From: Alloprevotella tannerae
GTDB taxonomy: Bacteria; Bacteroidota; Bacteroidia; Bacteroidales; Bacteroidaceae
Assembly: GCA_015259305.1 (NCBI GenBank)
Contig: JABZGO010000005.1
Span: 1 to 24,436, forward strand
Reading direction: 5' to 3'
DNA: 24,436 nt
Below are positions 7,812 to 15,734 of this stretch, piece by piece. A program made the position numbers and the translations under genes. The first letter of the stretch is position 1. The number at the start of each line of letters is the position of its first letter. The notes beneath the pieces were generated by a model, which was not told the DNA's origin, did no database searches, and saw nothing but the letters and a program-made list of their open reading frames with translations.

Positions 7812-9059
7812 TTAATTGAGCATGTGATTGTTCTTCTCAAAATGCTCTTTAGCATAAGCAGCCGTCACCTTAAAAGTATTCTCCTTGGCCGAAGGAATAT
7901 CAAACATCGCGTCCATCATAATACTCTCCATAATAGAGCGTAGACCGCGCGCACCAAGTTTATATTCCATCGCCTTGTTTACGATAAAGTCGAGGGAACC
8001 CTCTGTAAAAGTCAAGGTAACGCCGTCCATCTTAAACAACTTCTCATATTGTCTTACCAAAGAGTTCTTGGGCTCTACAAGGATGCGGCGCAAAGCGACC
8101 TCATCCAACGGGTTGAGATATGTGAGAACCGGGAGTCGGCCAATAATCTCCGGAATCAAGCCAAAAGACTTCAAATCCATCGGCTCAATGTATTGCATCA
8201 AGTTGGCCGGATCAATTTTCTTCACGCGTTGCACGTTGTCGTAACCGACGGTGTGCGTATTCAGACGCTGTGCAATCTTCTTTTCGATACCATCAAAAGC
8301 ACCTCCACAAATAAATAGAATATTGCGAGTATCTACGTGCACATAATCTTGATCAGGATGTTTGCGGCCTCCCTTTGGCGGAACGTTAACAACAGAACCT
8401 TCAAGCAACTTTAGCATTCCTTGCTGCACACCCTCGCCGCTCACATCACGCGTAATGCTTGGATTGTCGCTCTTGCGGGCGATTTTATCTATCTCATCAA
8501 TAAAGACAATGCCGCGCTCAGCACGCTCCACGTTAAAGTCGGCTTCCTGCAACAAGCGCGAGAGAATGCTCTCCACATCTTCTCCAACATAACCCGCCTC
8601 TGTAAAGACCGTAGCATCAACAATCGTGAAAGGAACATCCAAAAGGCGAGCTATTGTGCGGGCCAAGAGCGTCTTGCCGGTTCCGGTCGTTCCAACCATA
8701 ATAATGTTAGACTTCTCTATCTCAACGCCGTCATCGACAGCATCTTGATTCTCCTGCGCCAGACGTTTATAATGGTTGTAGACAGATACAGATAAATAGC
8801 GCTTAGCATCCTCTTGCCCGATCACATATTGATCTAAATAAGATTTGATCTCTTGTGGGCGTGGTATACGCTTAAGATCTATATCTTCTTTGCTGATATT
8901 TTCTTGTCCGGCTAGTGGCGTGAAGCCATTTTCTCGCAATAAATGATGAGCATTTTCGATGCAATTGTTGCAAATGTTGCTACCATCCGGACCAGAGAAC
9001 ATCACGCTGACGTTACTTTCCTCTTCTCCACAAAAGGAACACTTCTTCTTTTTAGCCAT
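7812..9059 (-). CDS. clpX: ATP-dependent Clp protease ATP-binding subunit ClpX
   Basis: The 415-residue AAA+ unfoldase recognises tagged or degron-bearing proteins, unfolds them and feeds them to ClpP in the cytosol. The order is an N-terminal zinc-binding domain (C7, C10, C30, C33), Walker A GTTGTGKT (123-130), Walker B IVFIDEI (184-190), the [10 protein letters not shown] segment next to the pore (205-213) and the sensor-2 motif GARGLRS (369-375). The ClpP-docking loop, IGF in E. coli, reads VGY here (271-273), within the expected [10 protein letters not shown] context. The length is normal. It follows clpP by nine bases and is surely co-transcribed with it; the hairpin at 7749-7794 ends the unit. 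Identity is secure. Confidence 0.98.
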   Translation of the reverse strand: MAKKKKCSFCGEEESNVSVMFSGPDGSNICNNCIENAHHLLRENGFTPLAGQENISKEDIDLKRIPRPQEIKSYLDQYVIGQEDAKRYLSVSVYNHYKRLAQENQDAVDDGVEIEKSNIIMVGTTGTGKTLLARTIARLLDVPFTIVDATVFTEAGYVGEDVESILSRLLQEADFNVERAERGIVFIDEIDKIARKSDNPSITRDVSGEGVQQGMLKLLEGSVVNVPPKGGRKHPDQDYVHVDTRNILFICGGAFDGIEKKIAQRLNTHTVGYDNVQRVKKIDPANLMQYIEPMDLKSFGLIPEIIGRLPVLTYLNPLDEVALRRILVEPKNSLVRQYEKLFKMDGVTLTFTEGSLDFIVNKAMEYKLGARGLRSIMESIMMDAMFDIPSAKENTFKVTAAYAKEHFEKNNHMLN

Positions 9060-9068
9060 TCCTGATTA

Positions 9069-9731
9069 TCACTTAGTCAGAACCTTGTCAATCATACCAT
9101 ATTCTTTTGCCTCTTCTGCGGTCATCCAATAATCACGATCGCTATCTTGCCATACTTTCTCAAAGTCGGTGTGTGAATGGTCGGCTATAATGGTATAGAG
9201 TTCTTTCTTCAATTTCTGAATTTCTCGAGCCGTAATTTCAATGTCCGATGCCTGTCCTTGCGCGCCGCCCATCGGCTGATGTATCATTACGCGGCTATGT
9301 TTCAAGCCGGAGCGCTTGCCTTCCTTGCCCGCTACTAAGAGGACGGCAGCCATAGAAGCAGCCATACCGGTACAAATGGTGGCTACGTCGCTGCCGATAA
9401 ACTGCATCGTGTCGTAGATACCTAAGCCTGCATAGACCGAGCCGCCGGGAGAGTTGATATAAATGGAAATATCCTTGCCGGGGTCCGCCGAATCCAAGTA
9501 AAGCAATTGCGCTTGTAGCGTGTTGGCCGTATAATCGTCAATTTGTGTCCCCAAAAAGATGATACGATCCATCATCAAGCGCGAGAAAACGTCCATTTGC
9601 GTTACATTCAATTGGCGTTCTTCCAAAATATATGGGTTCAAATATTGCGCTTGCGCCTTAATTACGTCGTCGAGTACCATAGAATTGATACCCAACTTGC
9701 CCGTGGCGAATTTTTCAAAGTCTGTCCTCAT
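9069..9731 (-). CDS. clpP: ATP-dependent Clp protease proteolytic subunit ClpP
   Basis: A serine peptidase that forms the tetradecameric chamber used by ClpX. From the ATG at 9729-9731 (MRTDFEKFATG) it is 220 residues. The catalytic triad is visible as S126 in GMAASMAAV, H151 in MIHQPMGG and D200 in SDRDYW. I chose this ATG because AGGA precedes it closely. The longer frame from a GTG at 9791 would add a 20-residue hydrophobic stretch not expected in ClpP. The N-terminal 20-odd residues before the conserved core are a propeptide-like extension. It sits between tig and clpX in the order tig-clpP-clpX common in bacteria. A stable hairpin precedes it at 9818-9852 and no good promoter was found in the gap, so read-through from tig is likely. 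Confidence 0.97.
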   Translation of the reverse strand: MRTDFEKFATGKLGINSMVLDDVIKAQAQYLNPYILEERQLNVTQMDVFSRLMMDRIIFLGTQIDDYTANTLQAQLLYLDSADPGKDISIYINSPGGSVYAGLGIYDTMQFIGSDVATICTGMAASMAAVLLVAGKEGKRSGLKHSRVMIHQPMGGAQGQASDIEITAREIQKLKKELYTIIADHSHTDFEKVWQDSDRDYWMTAEEAKEYGMIDKVLTK

Positions 9732-9817
9732 TCCTATATTATATTGTGTGTAAAGAAAGATAGGAAAGGCAATCATTATGCCAATCTGCACGTCTCTCTA
9801 TCTTTATTTATCAGTAA

Positions 9818-9852
9818 GCGACGCGCCTTACAATAGGAAAAAGGAGCGTCGC
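9818..9852 (-). terminator. Stem-loop in the tig-clpP gap
   Basis: GCGACGCGCCTT (9818-9829) pairs with AAGGAGCGTCGC (9841-9852), 12 bp with one mismatch, around an 11-base loop. On the minus strand it is followed by TTACTGATAAATAAAG, not a T-run, so it may be a partial terminator or an mRNA processing or stability element that sets tig against clpP levels. Confidence 0.5.
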
Positions 9853-9881
9853 CTCTGAAAAACGTGCTTATTTTGTAGAGA

Positions 9882-11228
9882 TTACTTGAAGAGTTTCTCG
9901 AAGTCTTCCTGAGAAATTTTCTTTTTCTTCAAGCCAACTTTCTCTTTCAATGCGGCTGTGAGTTTCGTATCTATTACGCGATCAAAGATAGCACGCGCTT
10001 GATCTTGCTTTTGCAATACTTCTTGCGCATATTTTTCCAAGTATTCATCGGGCACGTTATTAATGCCGTATTGCATAAATTGGAAACGAGCAGCAGAAAT
10101 CGCCATTTCTTTCATATCAGCGTCTTCTACTTTAATCCCGGCCTCGCTCGTAAGTTTTTCGCGAATCAGCTGCCACTTCAACTCTTTCAAGCTCGACTCG
10201 AAGTTTTCATCAACAAACTTTTCGTCCTTATCCTTGTTGTTGGCTAACATAAAGCGACGCAGCAAGTCTTTCGGGAATTCCAGTTCGCCCACTTTGTTTT
10301 CAGCATAAGCGCGAGCGTCCAGTAAGAACTTATAATCAGCATCAGCTACGCGTTGGTGCTGCAATTGCTCTTTGATCTTCGCGCGGAATTCTTCTTCGCT
10401 CTTTACTTGACCTTCACCAAAGATGCGATCAAACAACTTCTGATCGAGTTCGCTCGGCACAAAGCGGCTTATTTCTTCAACCTGGAAAGAGAAATCGCCG
10501 GCGTGTTGTGCTACCTCATCCTTCTTTACCTTCAACAAAGAAGCAGCCTCAACATCGCTGTGAGCTTCAGCAGGCTTAAAAGTGATGACGTCGTTTTTCT
10601 TCGCACCGTCAAACAGCTTTTTCTGATCGTCAGCCTTAAAATAATTCGGCATCAATGAAGCGCGCTCTACTTGTATGCCGCCTTCTTTCGGCTGTCCTTT
10701 CTCATCGAGCTCCGTTAGCGGGCCGCGGAGAATATCACCATCGCGATATTCTTCAACATCTTCCGGATGGCCGGCCTGACGCGTCATTTCTTCGATCTGA
10801 CTGTTGACTTGTGCATCGTCAACTTCGATTTCGTAATAGTCGACCTTGTCTTTTTTGTTCAATTCGATAGAGAATTCAGGCGCCAAAGCAATATCAAACT
10901 TAAACTCGAAGTCGTCTTGGTTCTCTATGTCTTGAGGTGCTTGCGACTCATTGCCCATCGGCTCGCCCAGCACTTCCAATTTTTGCTCTTTAATGTAGCC
11001 AAACAATTTGTCGGAAAGCAACTTGTTGACTTCCTCCATCTTTGCTTGCGGGCCATACATCTTATTCACCAAGCTGAAAGGCACCTTTCCCGGTCGGAAT
11101 CCCGGCATTTGCGCCTTTTGGCTCATTTTTTTCAATGCCTCATTGACCTTCTCTGCATAATCAGCCTTGACGAGTTGAATCGTAATCGTACCACTGACCG
11201 GAGTGGACTTTTCAAATGAAATGTTCAT
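9882..11228 (-). CDS. tig: Trigger factor, ribosome-associated chaperone
   Basis: Binds the ribosome exit site and shields nascent chains. The 448-residue length is normal. The ribosome-docking signature GFRPGKVP is at residues 43-50. The middle region (about 150-260) occupies the place of the FKBP-type prolyl isomerase domain but is divergent, as is common in Bacteroidota. The C-terminal part is the helical chaperone domain, ending in a lysine-rich tail (LKEKVGLKKKKISQ). The ATG is at 11226-11228, about 80 bases below a perfect -7 box. It heads the tig-clpP-clpX unit and links nascent-chain folding to protein turnover. Divergent from valS. Confidence 0.96.
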   Translation of the reverse strand: MNISFEKSTPVSGTITIQLVKADYAEKVNEALKKMSQKAQMPGFRPGKVPFSLVNKMYGPQAKMEEVNKLLSDKLFGYIKEQKLEVLGEPMGNESQAPQDIENQDDFEFKFDIALAPEFSIELNKKDKVDYYEIEVDDAQVNSQIEEMTRQAGHPEDVEEYRDGDILRGPLTELDEKGQPKEGGIQVERASLMPNYFKADDQKKLFDGAKKNDVITFKPAEAHSDVEAASLLKVKKDEVAQHAGDFSFQVEEISRFVPSELDQKLFDRIFGEGQVKSEEEFRAKIKEQLQHQRVADADYKFLLDARAYAENKVGELEFPKDLLRRFMLANNKDKDEKFVDENFESSLKELKWQLIREKLTSEAGIKVEDADMKEMAISAARFQFMQYGINNVPDEYLEKYAQEVLQKQDQARAIFDRVIDTKLTAALKEKVGLKKKKISQEDFEKLFK

Positions 11229-11307
11229 CGAATTATCTTCTATTTATTGTTTTTATTATCTTACAGTAAAGGGCACCTTTCACCCACAATTTAAGGTGAG
11301 GAGCGCG

Positions 11308-11315
11308 CAAAGTTA
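11308..11315 (-). promoter_or_regulatory. -7 box of the tig promoter
   Basis: TAACTTTG on the minus strand, a perfect match to TAnnTTTG. No clear TTTG is seen 19-21 bases upstream. The predicted leader is about 70-75 bases. Confidence 0.5.
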
Positions 11316-11599
11316 ACAATTTCTTCCGGCTTACCCTCATCTTCATCCTTTTTTTCGCTTTCTATCTACTTCTTATATCCGATTTATCGCCACAGTCGCT
11401 GAGATTTTACCGACATAAATCGCTTATATTTAGACTAATGTCGCTCGCTCTCTTCCTGATAACCATTTGCGGAAGGAGTTAAAATGGATTTACAGACAGC
11501 GCTTATCCTAATTTTATGAAGAACAATAAGTTTCTGCTTAAGCAAGACTTGTTTTCAATTGCTTTTCATCATCGTGGCGCAAACTCTTCCCTGACGACC

Positions 11600-11689
11600 T
11601 TATTGTTTGCTCCCGCCAAACGATAGTTTGCTCACAGCATACGATGGTTTGGTGCGACCAAATGATAGTTTGGTGGCAGCAAACAATAA
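11600..11689. repeat. Array of four 21-bp palindromic units (array 2) with 11-bp inverted ends
   Basis: The same design as array 1: GTTTG at 11605, 11626, 11647 and 11668 with N7 spacers CTCCCGC, CTCACAG, GTGCGAC and GTGGCAG and linkers GATA or GATG, closing with CAAAC at 11680-11684. From first GTTTG to last CAAAC it is 80 bp, exactly as array 1. The outside edges TTATTGTTTGC (11600-11610) and GCAAACAATAA (11679-11689) are perfect inverted repeats. The third unit, read on the minus strand, matches the first unit of array 1 in 16 of 17 bases, so units occur in both orientations. Confidence 0.85.
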
Positions 11690-11751
11690 CAACAAGAGAT
11701 AAGACAAAGCAAAAACGGGAAAACGAACTATAAAGAGTAAGCAAAATTCTT

Positions 11752-11759
11752 TAACTTTG
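11752..11759 (+). promoter_or_regulatory. -7 box of the valS promoter
   Basis: TAACTTTG, a perfect TAnnTTTG, 28 bases before the valS ATG. No TTTG is visible at the -33 position. Array 2 ends about 60 bases upstream. Confidence 0.55.
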
Positions 11760-11787
11760 CAGCCTTAATTACTATAATCCACAAAAC

Positions 11788-14469
11788 ATGGAATTAGCAG
11801 CTAAATACACACCACAGGACGTAGAGACCAAGTGGTATGATTATTGGATGAAGCATCATCTCTTCCGCTCTCACCCGGACGGAAGAGAACCCTATACAGT
11901 CGTAATCCCTCCCCCCAACGTCACAGGCGTATTGCACATGGGGCATATGCTGAACGAAACGATTCAAGATATTCTCGTGCGCCGCGCGCGAATGGAGGGT
12001 AAGAACGCCTGCTGGGTGCCTGGAACAGACCACGCCTCCATCGCCACGGAAGCTAAAGTTGTAGCTCGTCTGGCAGAAAAGGGTATCAAGAAAACAGACC
12101 TCACGCGCGAGGAATTTCTGAAGCACGCTTGGGAGTGGACAGACGAACACGGCGGCATTATTCTTCAACAGTTGCGCCGCGTAGGGGCTAGTTGCGATTG
12201 GGAGCGCACGGCATTCACGATGGATGAGGAGCGTTCGGGAAGCGTCATACACGTCTTTGTAGATCTTTATAAAAAGGGATTGATTTATCGCGGCGTACGC
12301 ATGGTCAATTGGGACCCAAAGGCGCTCACGGCCTTAAGTGATGAAGAAGTTATCTATAAAGAGGAAAATTCAAAGCTATATTACTTACGCTATTATTTGA
12401 GCAACGACGATCAAAAAGAAGCCCCCGAAGGCTCCGTCGTACACATCGACGAGAAAGGGCGGCGCTATGCTGTCGTTGCAACGACGCGTCCGGAAACGAT
12501 TATGGGAGATACGGCCATGTGTATCAACCCTGAAGATCCTAAGAATCAGTGGCTCAAGGGTCAAAAAGTAATCGTCCCGCTTGTCGGTCGCGAGATCCCC
12601 GTCATTGAAGACGAATATGTAGATGTCGCTTTCGGTACGGGCTGTTTGAAGGTAACACCTGCGCACGATGTCAATGACTATATGCTGGGCCAAAAGCACA
12701 AGTTGGCTTCCATAGATATATTCAACGACAACGGAACGCTGAGTGAGGCGGCCCAACTTTACGTAGGGCAGGATCGCTTGGACGTGCGCCGACAGATAGA
12801 GAAAGACCTGGAAGCTGCAGGCTTGATGGAGCGCGTAGAGTCTTACGTCAACAAGGTTGGCTTCTCAGAGCGCACCAATGTGCCTATTGAACCTAAGCTC
12901 TCTATGCAGTGGTTCCTCAAGATGCAGCACTTCGCCGACCTTGCATTGCCGCCGGTAATGAATGATGAAATCAAATTTTACCCGACAAAATATAAGAACA
13001 TCTATCGCCATTGGTTGAGCAACATTAAGGATTGGTGCATCTCGCGCCAACTTTGGTGGGGGCATCGCATTCCTGCTTACTTCCTGCCCAATGGCGATTG
13101 CGTTGTCGCTGAAACCATTGAAGAAGCCGTAGAGGAGGCACGCAAACTTTCAGGCGATGCAACCATTGAAGCCAAAGACTTAAAGCAAGATGAGGACGCG
13201 CTGGATACGTGGTTCTCTTCGTGGCTCTGGCCCATCTCGCTCTTTAATGGCATTTCTGATCCGAACAATGAGGAGTTTCGGTATTATTACCCGACGGCCG
13301 ACCTCGTAACCGGCCCGGACATCATCTTCTTCTGGGTGGCTCGAATGATTATGGCGGGCTACGAATATACCGGAAAGATGCCCTTTAAGCACGTTTACTT
13401 TACGGGTATCGTGCGCGACAAGCTTGGGCGAAAGATGTCGAAGTCGTTGGGAAATTCTCCTGATCCTTTGGCTTTGATAGACAGTTTTGGCGCAGACGGC
13501 GTCAGAATGGGTCTGATGCTGGCCGCACCTGCGGGTAATGACATCTTATATGATGACAGTTTGTGCGAACAAGGGCGCAACTTCTGCAATAAGATTTGGA
13601 ACTGCTTCCGCCTGATTGACTCGTTAGAGGTATCTGACGGCGCGCAACCGCAAACGGCGCGTCGCGCCTTGGATTGGTTTGGTGCTCAGTTGCGCAAGAG
13701 TGCAGCTGAAATTGCTGATCTCTTCACAAAATATCGCTTAAGCGAGGCTCTGATGGAGATCTACCGCCTGATTACCGACGAGTTTAGCGGCTGGCTACTT
13801 GAGATGACGAAGCCGGCTTATGGCGAACCGATTGACCGCCGGACGATTAACGAGGTCAAAGCTTACTTTAATGATCTCCTACATTTGCTCCATCCGTTTA
13901 TGCCTTTTATTACCGAAGAACTTTGGCAACACTTGGCAGAACGTAAATCGGGAGAAAGCATCATGGTCGACCCGCAAAATATCGCACAACCCCAAGCTGA
14001 AGACGCGAAAATCTTGGCTACGTTTGAGCAAATTAAAGGCATCGTGCAAGGAGTACGCGCCGTGCGCAATGCAAAGAACATTGCGAAGAAAGAAAGTCTC
14101 GAACTGGAAGTAATCGGAGAGAACCCGGTAAAGGCAGACAATGGAGTTATCAAGAAGATGGCCAACATTAGTAGCATCACCGAGGTAACCGAGAAGAATG
14201 CTAATGCGTCTGTCTTTATGGTAGGAACGCATACATTCGCCGTTATTTTAGGTAACTTGATTGATGTTGAGGCAGAGCGCGCTAAGGCAGAGGCTGAGCT
14301 AGCCCACTTAAAGCAATTCCTCGCCGGCATCGAAAAGAAATTGGGTAACGAGAAGTTCGTAGCCAATGCACCTGATGCCGTTGTCGCCTTAGAGCGGAAG
14401 AAGAAGAGCGATGCTGAAGCGAAAATTCAATCACTTCAAGCGCGCCTTGCAGATTTAGCGAAAGGTTAA
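11788..14469 (+). CDS. valS: Valine--tRNA ligase
   Basis: Class I aminoacyl-tRNA synthetase that charges tRNA-Val in the cytosol. The 893-residue length is normal. The HIGH motif reads HMGH (50-53) within [13 protein letters not shown], and the KMSKS motif is at 549-553. The editing (CP1) domain lies between them and includes [21 protein letters not shown] is the usual active-site segment. The C-terminus is charged and coiled-coil forming (about 830-893), as expected for the ValS tRNA-binding arm. The ATG lies 28 bases below a perfect -7 box, so the leader is about 20 bases, with no T-box or other obvious leader control. A long hairpin follows at 14555-14610. It appears to be a single-gene unit. 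Confidence 0.98.
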   Translation: MELAAKYTPQDVETKWYDYWMKHHLFRSHPDGREPYTVVIPPPNVTGVLHMGHMLNETIQDILVRRARMEGKNACWVPGTDHASIATEAKVVARLAEKGIKKTDLTREEFLKHAWEWTDEHGGIILQQLRRVGASCDWERTAFTMDEERSGSVIHVFVDLYKKGLIYRGVRMVNWDPKALTALSDEEVIYKEENSKLYYLRYYLSNDDQKEAPEGSVVHIDEKGRRYAVVATTRPETIMGDTAMCINPEDPKNQWLKGQKVIVPLVGREIPVIEDEYVDVAFGTGCLKVTPAHDVNDYMLGQKHKLASIDIFNDNGTLSEAAQLYVGQDRLDVRRQIEKDLEAAGLMERVESYVNKVGFSERTNVPIEPKLSMQWFLKMQHFADLALPPVMNDEIKFYPTKYKNIYRHWLSNIKDWCISRQLWWGHRIPAYFLPNGDCVVAETIEEAVEEARKLSGDATIEAKDLKQDEDALDTWFSSWLWPISLFNGISDPNNEEFRYYYPTADLVTGPDIIFFWVARMIMAGYEYTGKMPFKHVYFTGIVRDKLGRKMSKSLGNSPDPLALIDSFGADGVRMGLMLAAPAGNDILYDDSLCEQGRNFCNKIWNCFRLIDSLEVSDGAQPQTARRALDWFGAQLRKSAAEIADLFTKYRLSEALMEIYRLITDEFSGWLLEMTKPAYGEPIDRRTINEVKAYFNDLLHLLHPFMPFITEELWQHLAERKSGESIMVDPQNIAQPQAEDAKILATFEQIKGIVQGVRAVRNAKNIAKKESLELEVIGENPVKADNGVIKKMANISSITEVTEKNANASVFMVGTHTFAVILGNLIDVEAERAKAEAELAHLKQFLAGIEKKLGNEKFVANAPDAVVALERKKKSDAEAKIQSLQARLADLAKG

Positions 14470-14554
14470 CGCTGACTCTCAAGTCTTCGCAGAGCAATGA
14501 GCGATAGCAGAGGTGCTGACTTTTGCTTTGGTGAGTGAGGGCTAGTCATAGCGC

Positions 14555-14610
14555 TTATATAATAAGGTGTGCCAAGTTTGTGCTTGGTGCACCTTCTTCT
14601 GATTATATAA
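14555..14610 (+). terminator. Hairpin downstream of valS
   Basis: AAGGTGTGCCAAG (14564-14576) pairs with CTTGGTGCACCTT (14583-14595), 13 bp with two G-U pairs and a six-base loop. TTATATAAT (14555-14563) and ATTATATAA (14602-14610) then form an outer perfect AT stem past a six-base bulge. The U-rich 3' arm makes termination plausible. It lies 86 bases after the valS stop. Confidence 0.65.
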
Positions 14611-14700
14611 TATACGCTTTGCTTGCTTTGTTGGCTGCTATATATAGATCTGCTTAGAAAACGAAGAAAAATCCGAACTTGATGGAATTTCTAGTGCCTT

Positions 14701-14732
14701 ATTGTTGATTGTTGCGCAATTTGGTAATTTTG
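14701..14732 (+). promoter_or_regulatory. Promoter for the pseudoprotease-MORN-GH25 locus
   Basis: ATTG (14701-14704), a 20-base spacer and TAATTTTG (14725-14732), a perfect -7 box. Transcription would begin near 14740. This excludes an in-frame TTG at 14709 and supports the ATG at 14769. Confidence 0.55.
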
Positions 14733-14768
14733 CACCACTTGTTAGAACCTTTTTATATCAAAAATACA

Positions 14769-15734
14769 ATGAGTGATAAAAGATACTCTCCAATACGCAA
14801 GCAGATTCTGCGAAGTCGCAGCTTACGGCGTCGGGTGCGGTGCAAGGTTGGTACACGCCTGACCTGGTGCTGTCGGTATTGGTGGGCTATCATTTCTGTT
14901 CTGCTGTTGGCCTTATGTGGCTGGATCTTTATACCTATCAGCTTGCAGCGTCAACTTCAGGGAGTTGTGCTGGTTGAAGCTGAGGTTTGTTATCGCATAA
15001 CGTCTGCAGACGGAGATACATTATATATAGCGGGAACGGCGACTGATAGCATTGTTCCGCAATTAGATTTGAGCCCTGATTCAGTTTATAATAAAACTAC
15101 AGCTAGCGGTTTCTTTGTTTCTAATGCCGGACACCTGGTTACGACAAAGCGACTTCAAGCGCATTTGCCTGCGATACTTGCTCACGATACTTTACAAGTA
15201 AGGCTGCAGACATTAGCCAAAGCCTTGAAAACCGAGATGAGTAAGCTTAAGATTTTGCGAGGTGAATTAGATAACTATGCCCACTCACATACGGTCGTTG
15301 ATGGTGGTTATAATAACGTGATGGCGCTACGCGATAGTATCAAAAGGCGGCAGGTGAAAACGGATTTGCTCCTTCAAGTCGTACTGAAAATGCTACCGGC
15401 AAAGAACTTGGCAGCAAAAAGAGTAGAAAAGTATCGTATAACAACTAAGCAGAAGGTTGGTAATACTATCAAGGCGCGCCACTATAAAGCGCATTATACG
15501 AGTGATCATACATCGCATCTCATCTTATTACAATTGGACGCAGGGCGCTTGCCTAAAGAGGCGCATCGCTTTGTGATTTATCGTTTTAATCCACAGGCGT
15601 GGGCCTTCGGGCAAGGTGCGCATTACTTTTTGGGCTATCAATTGATGACGCAGGAGGAGACATTGACAACGATGCCTGATGCCGCAAAGCTACACAGCCC
15701 AATCTGCCTTTGGCTGAAGGTGGGCCGGTCCTAA
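14769..15734 (+). CDS. Membrane-anchored degenerate trypsin-like domain, 5' part of a probably frameshifted gene
   Basis: From the ATG at 14769 (MSDKRYSPIRKQ) the frame gives 321 residues. An Arg/Lys-rich cytoplasmic start is followed by one membrane segment (about 38-57), so the rest should face the periplasm. ASGFFVSNAGHLVTT (112-126) resembles the first strands of trypsin-like S1 folds, where G-S-G-F-F-I-S-x-x-G-x-x-L-T-N-x-H-V is usual. The catalytic His position reads K-R-L, so activity is unlikely. A helical insert, possibly coiled-coil (about 140-215), interrupts the fold. The matching C-terminal strand of the domain (AEGGPVLNRFGQVCGV) is encoded in the next frame, at the start of the overlapping downstream frame. 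The two therefore look like one gene of about 770 codons split by a -1 shift near 15680-15690. The final 15-16 residues of this frame are probably out-of-frame sequence. Confidence 0.6.
   Translation: MSDKRYSPIRKQILRSRSLRRRVRCKVGTRLTWCCRYWWAIISVLLLALCGWIFIPISLQRQLQGVVLVEAEVCYRITSADGDTLYIAGTATDSIVPQLDLSPDSVYNKTTASGFFVSNAGHLVTTKRLQAHLPAILAHDTLQVRLQTLAKALKTEMSKLKILRGELDNYAHSHTVVDGGYNNVMALRDSIKRRQVKTDLLLQVVLKMLPAKNLAAKRVEKYRITTKQKVGNTIKARHYKAHYTSDHTSHLILLQLDAGRLPKEAHRFVIYRFNPQAWAFGQGAHYFLGYQLMTQEETLTTMPDAAKLHSPICLWLKVGRS

Larger units (their letters stand above)
11229..11787. other. Divergent intergenic region between tig and valS
   Basis: It contains the tig and valS -7 boxes near its two ends and array 2 between them. 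A strong AAGGAG (about 11473-11478) precedes an 11-codon frame (11484-11519) that overlaps a 36-codon frame (11516-11626) by ATGA. The second runs into the array, and I do not accept either as a gene. Confidence 0.55.

Noticed and set aside
9732..9791. N-terminal extension of ClpP from GTG 9791
   Set aside because: It would add a hydrophobic stretch unlike ClpP; the ATG at 9731 has AGGA upstream and gives the expected length.
11484..11626. 11-codon frame with a strong AAGGAG, overlapping a 36-codon frame by ATGA
   Set aside because: Bacteroidota rely little on Shine-Dalgarno pairing, the second frame ends inside the repeat array, and neither peptide resembles anything known.
11538..11744. 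68-codon minus-strand frame with VCCHQTI-type repeats
   Set aside because: Same artefact of the 21-bp array as at 1221-1514; no supporting start signals.
15684..15690. Programmed -1 ribosomal frameshift signal
   Set aside because: The local sequence GCCGCAAAGCTA has no X-XXY-YYZ slippery heptamer and I see no strong stem just downstream, so mutation or sequence error is more likely.
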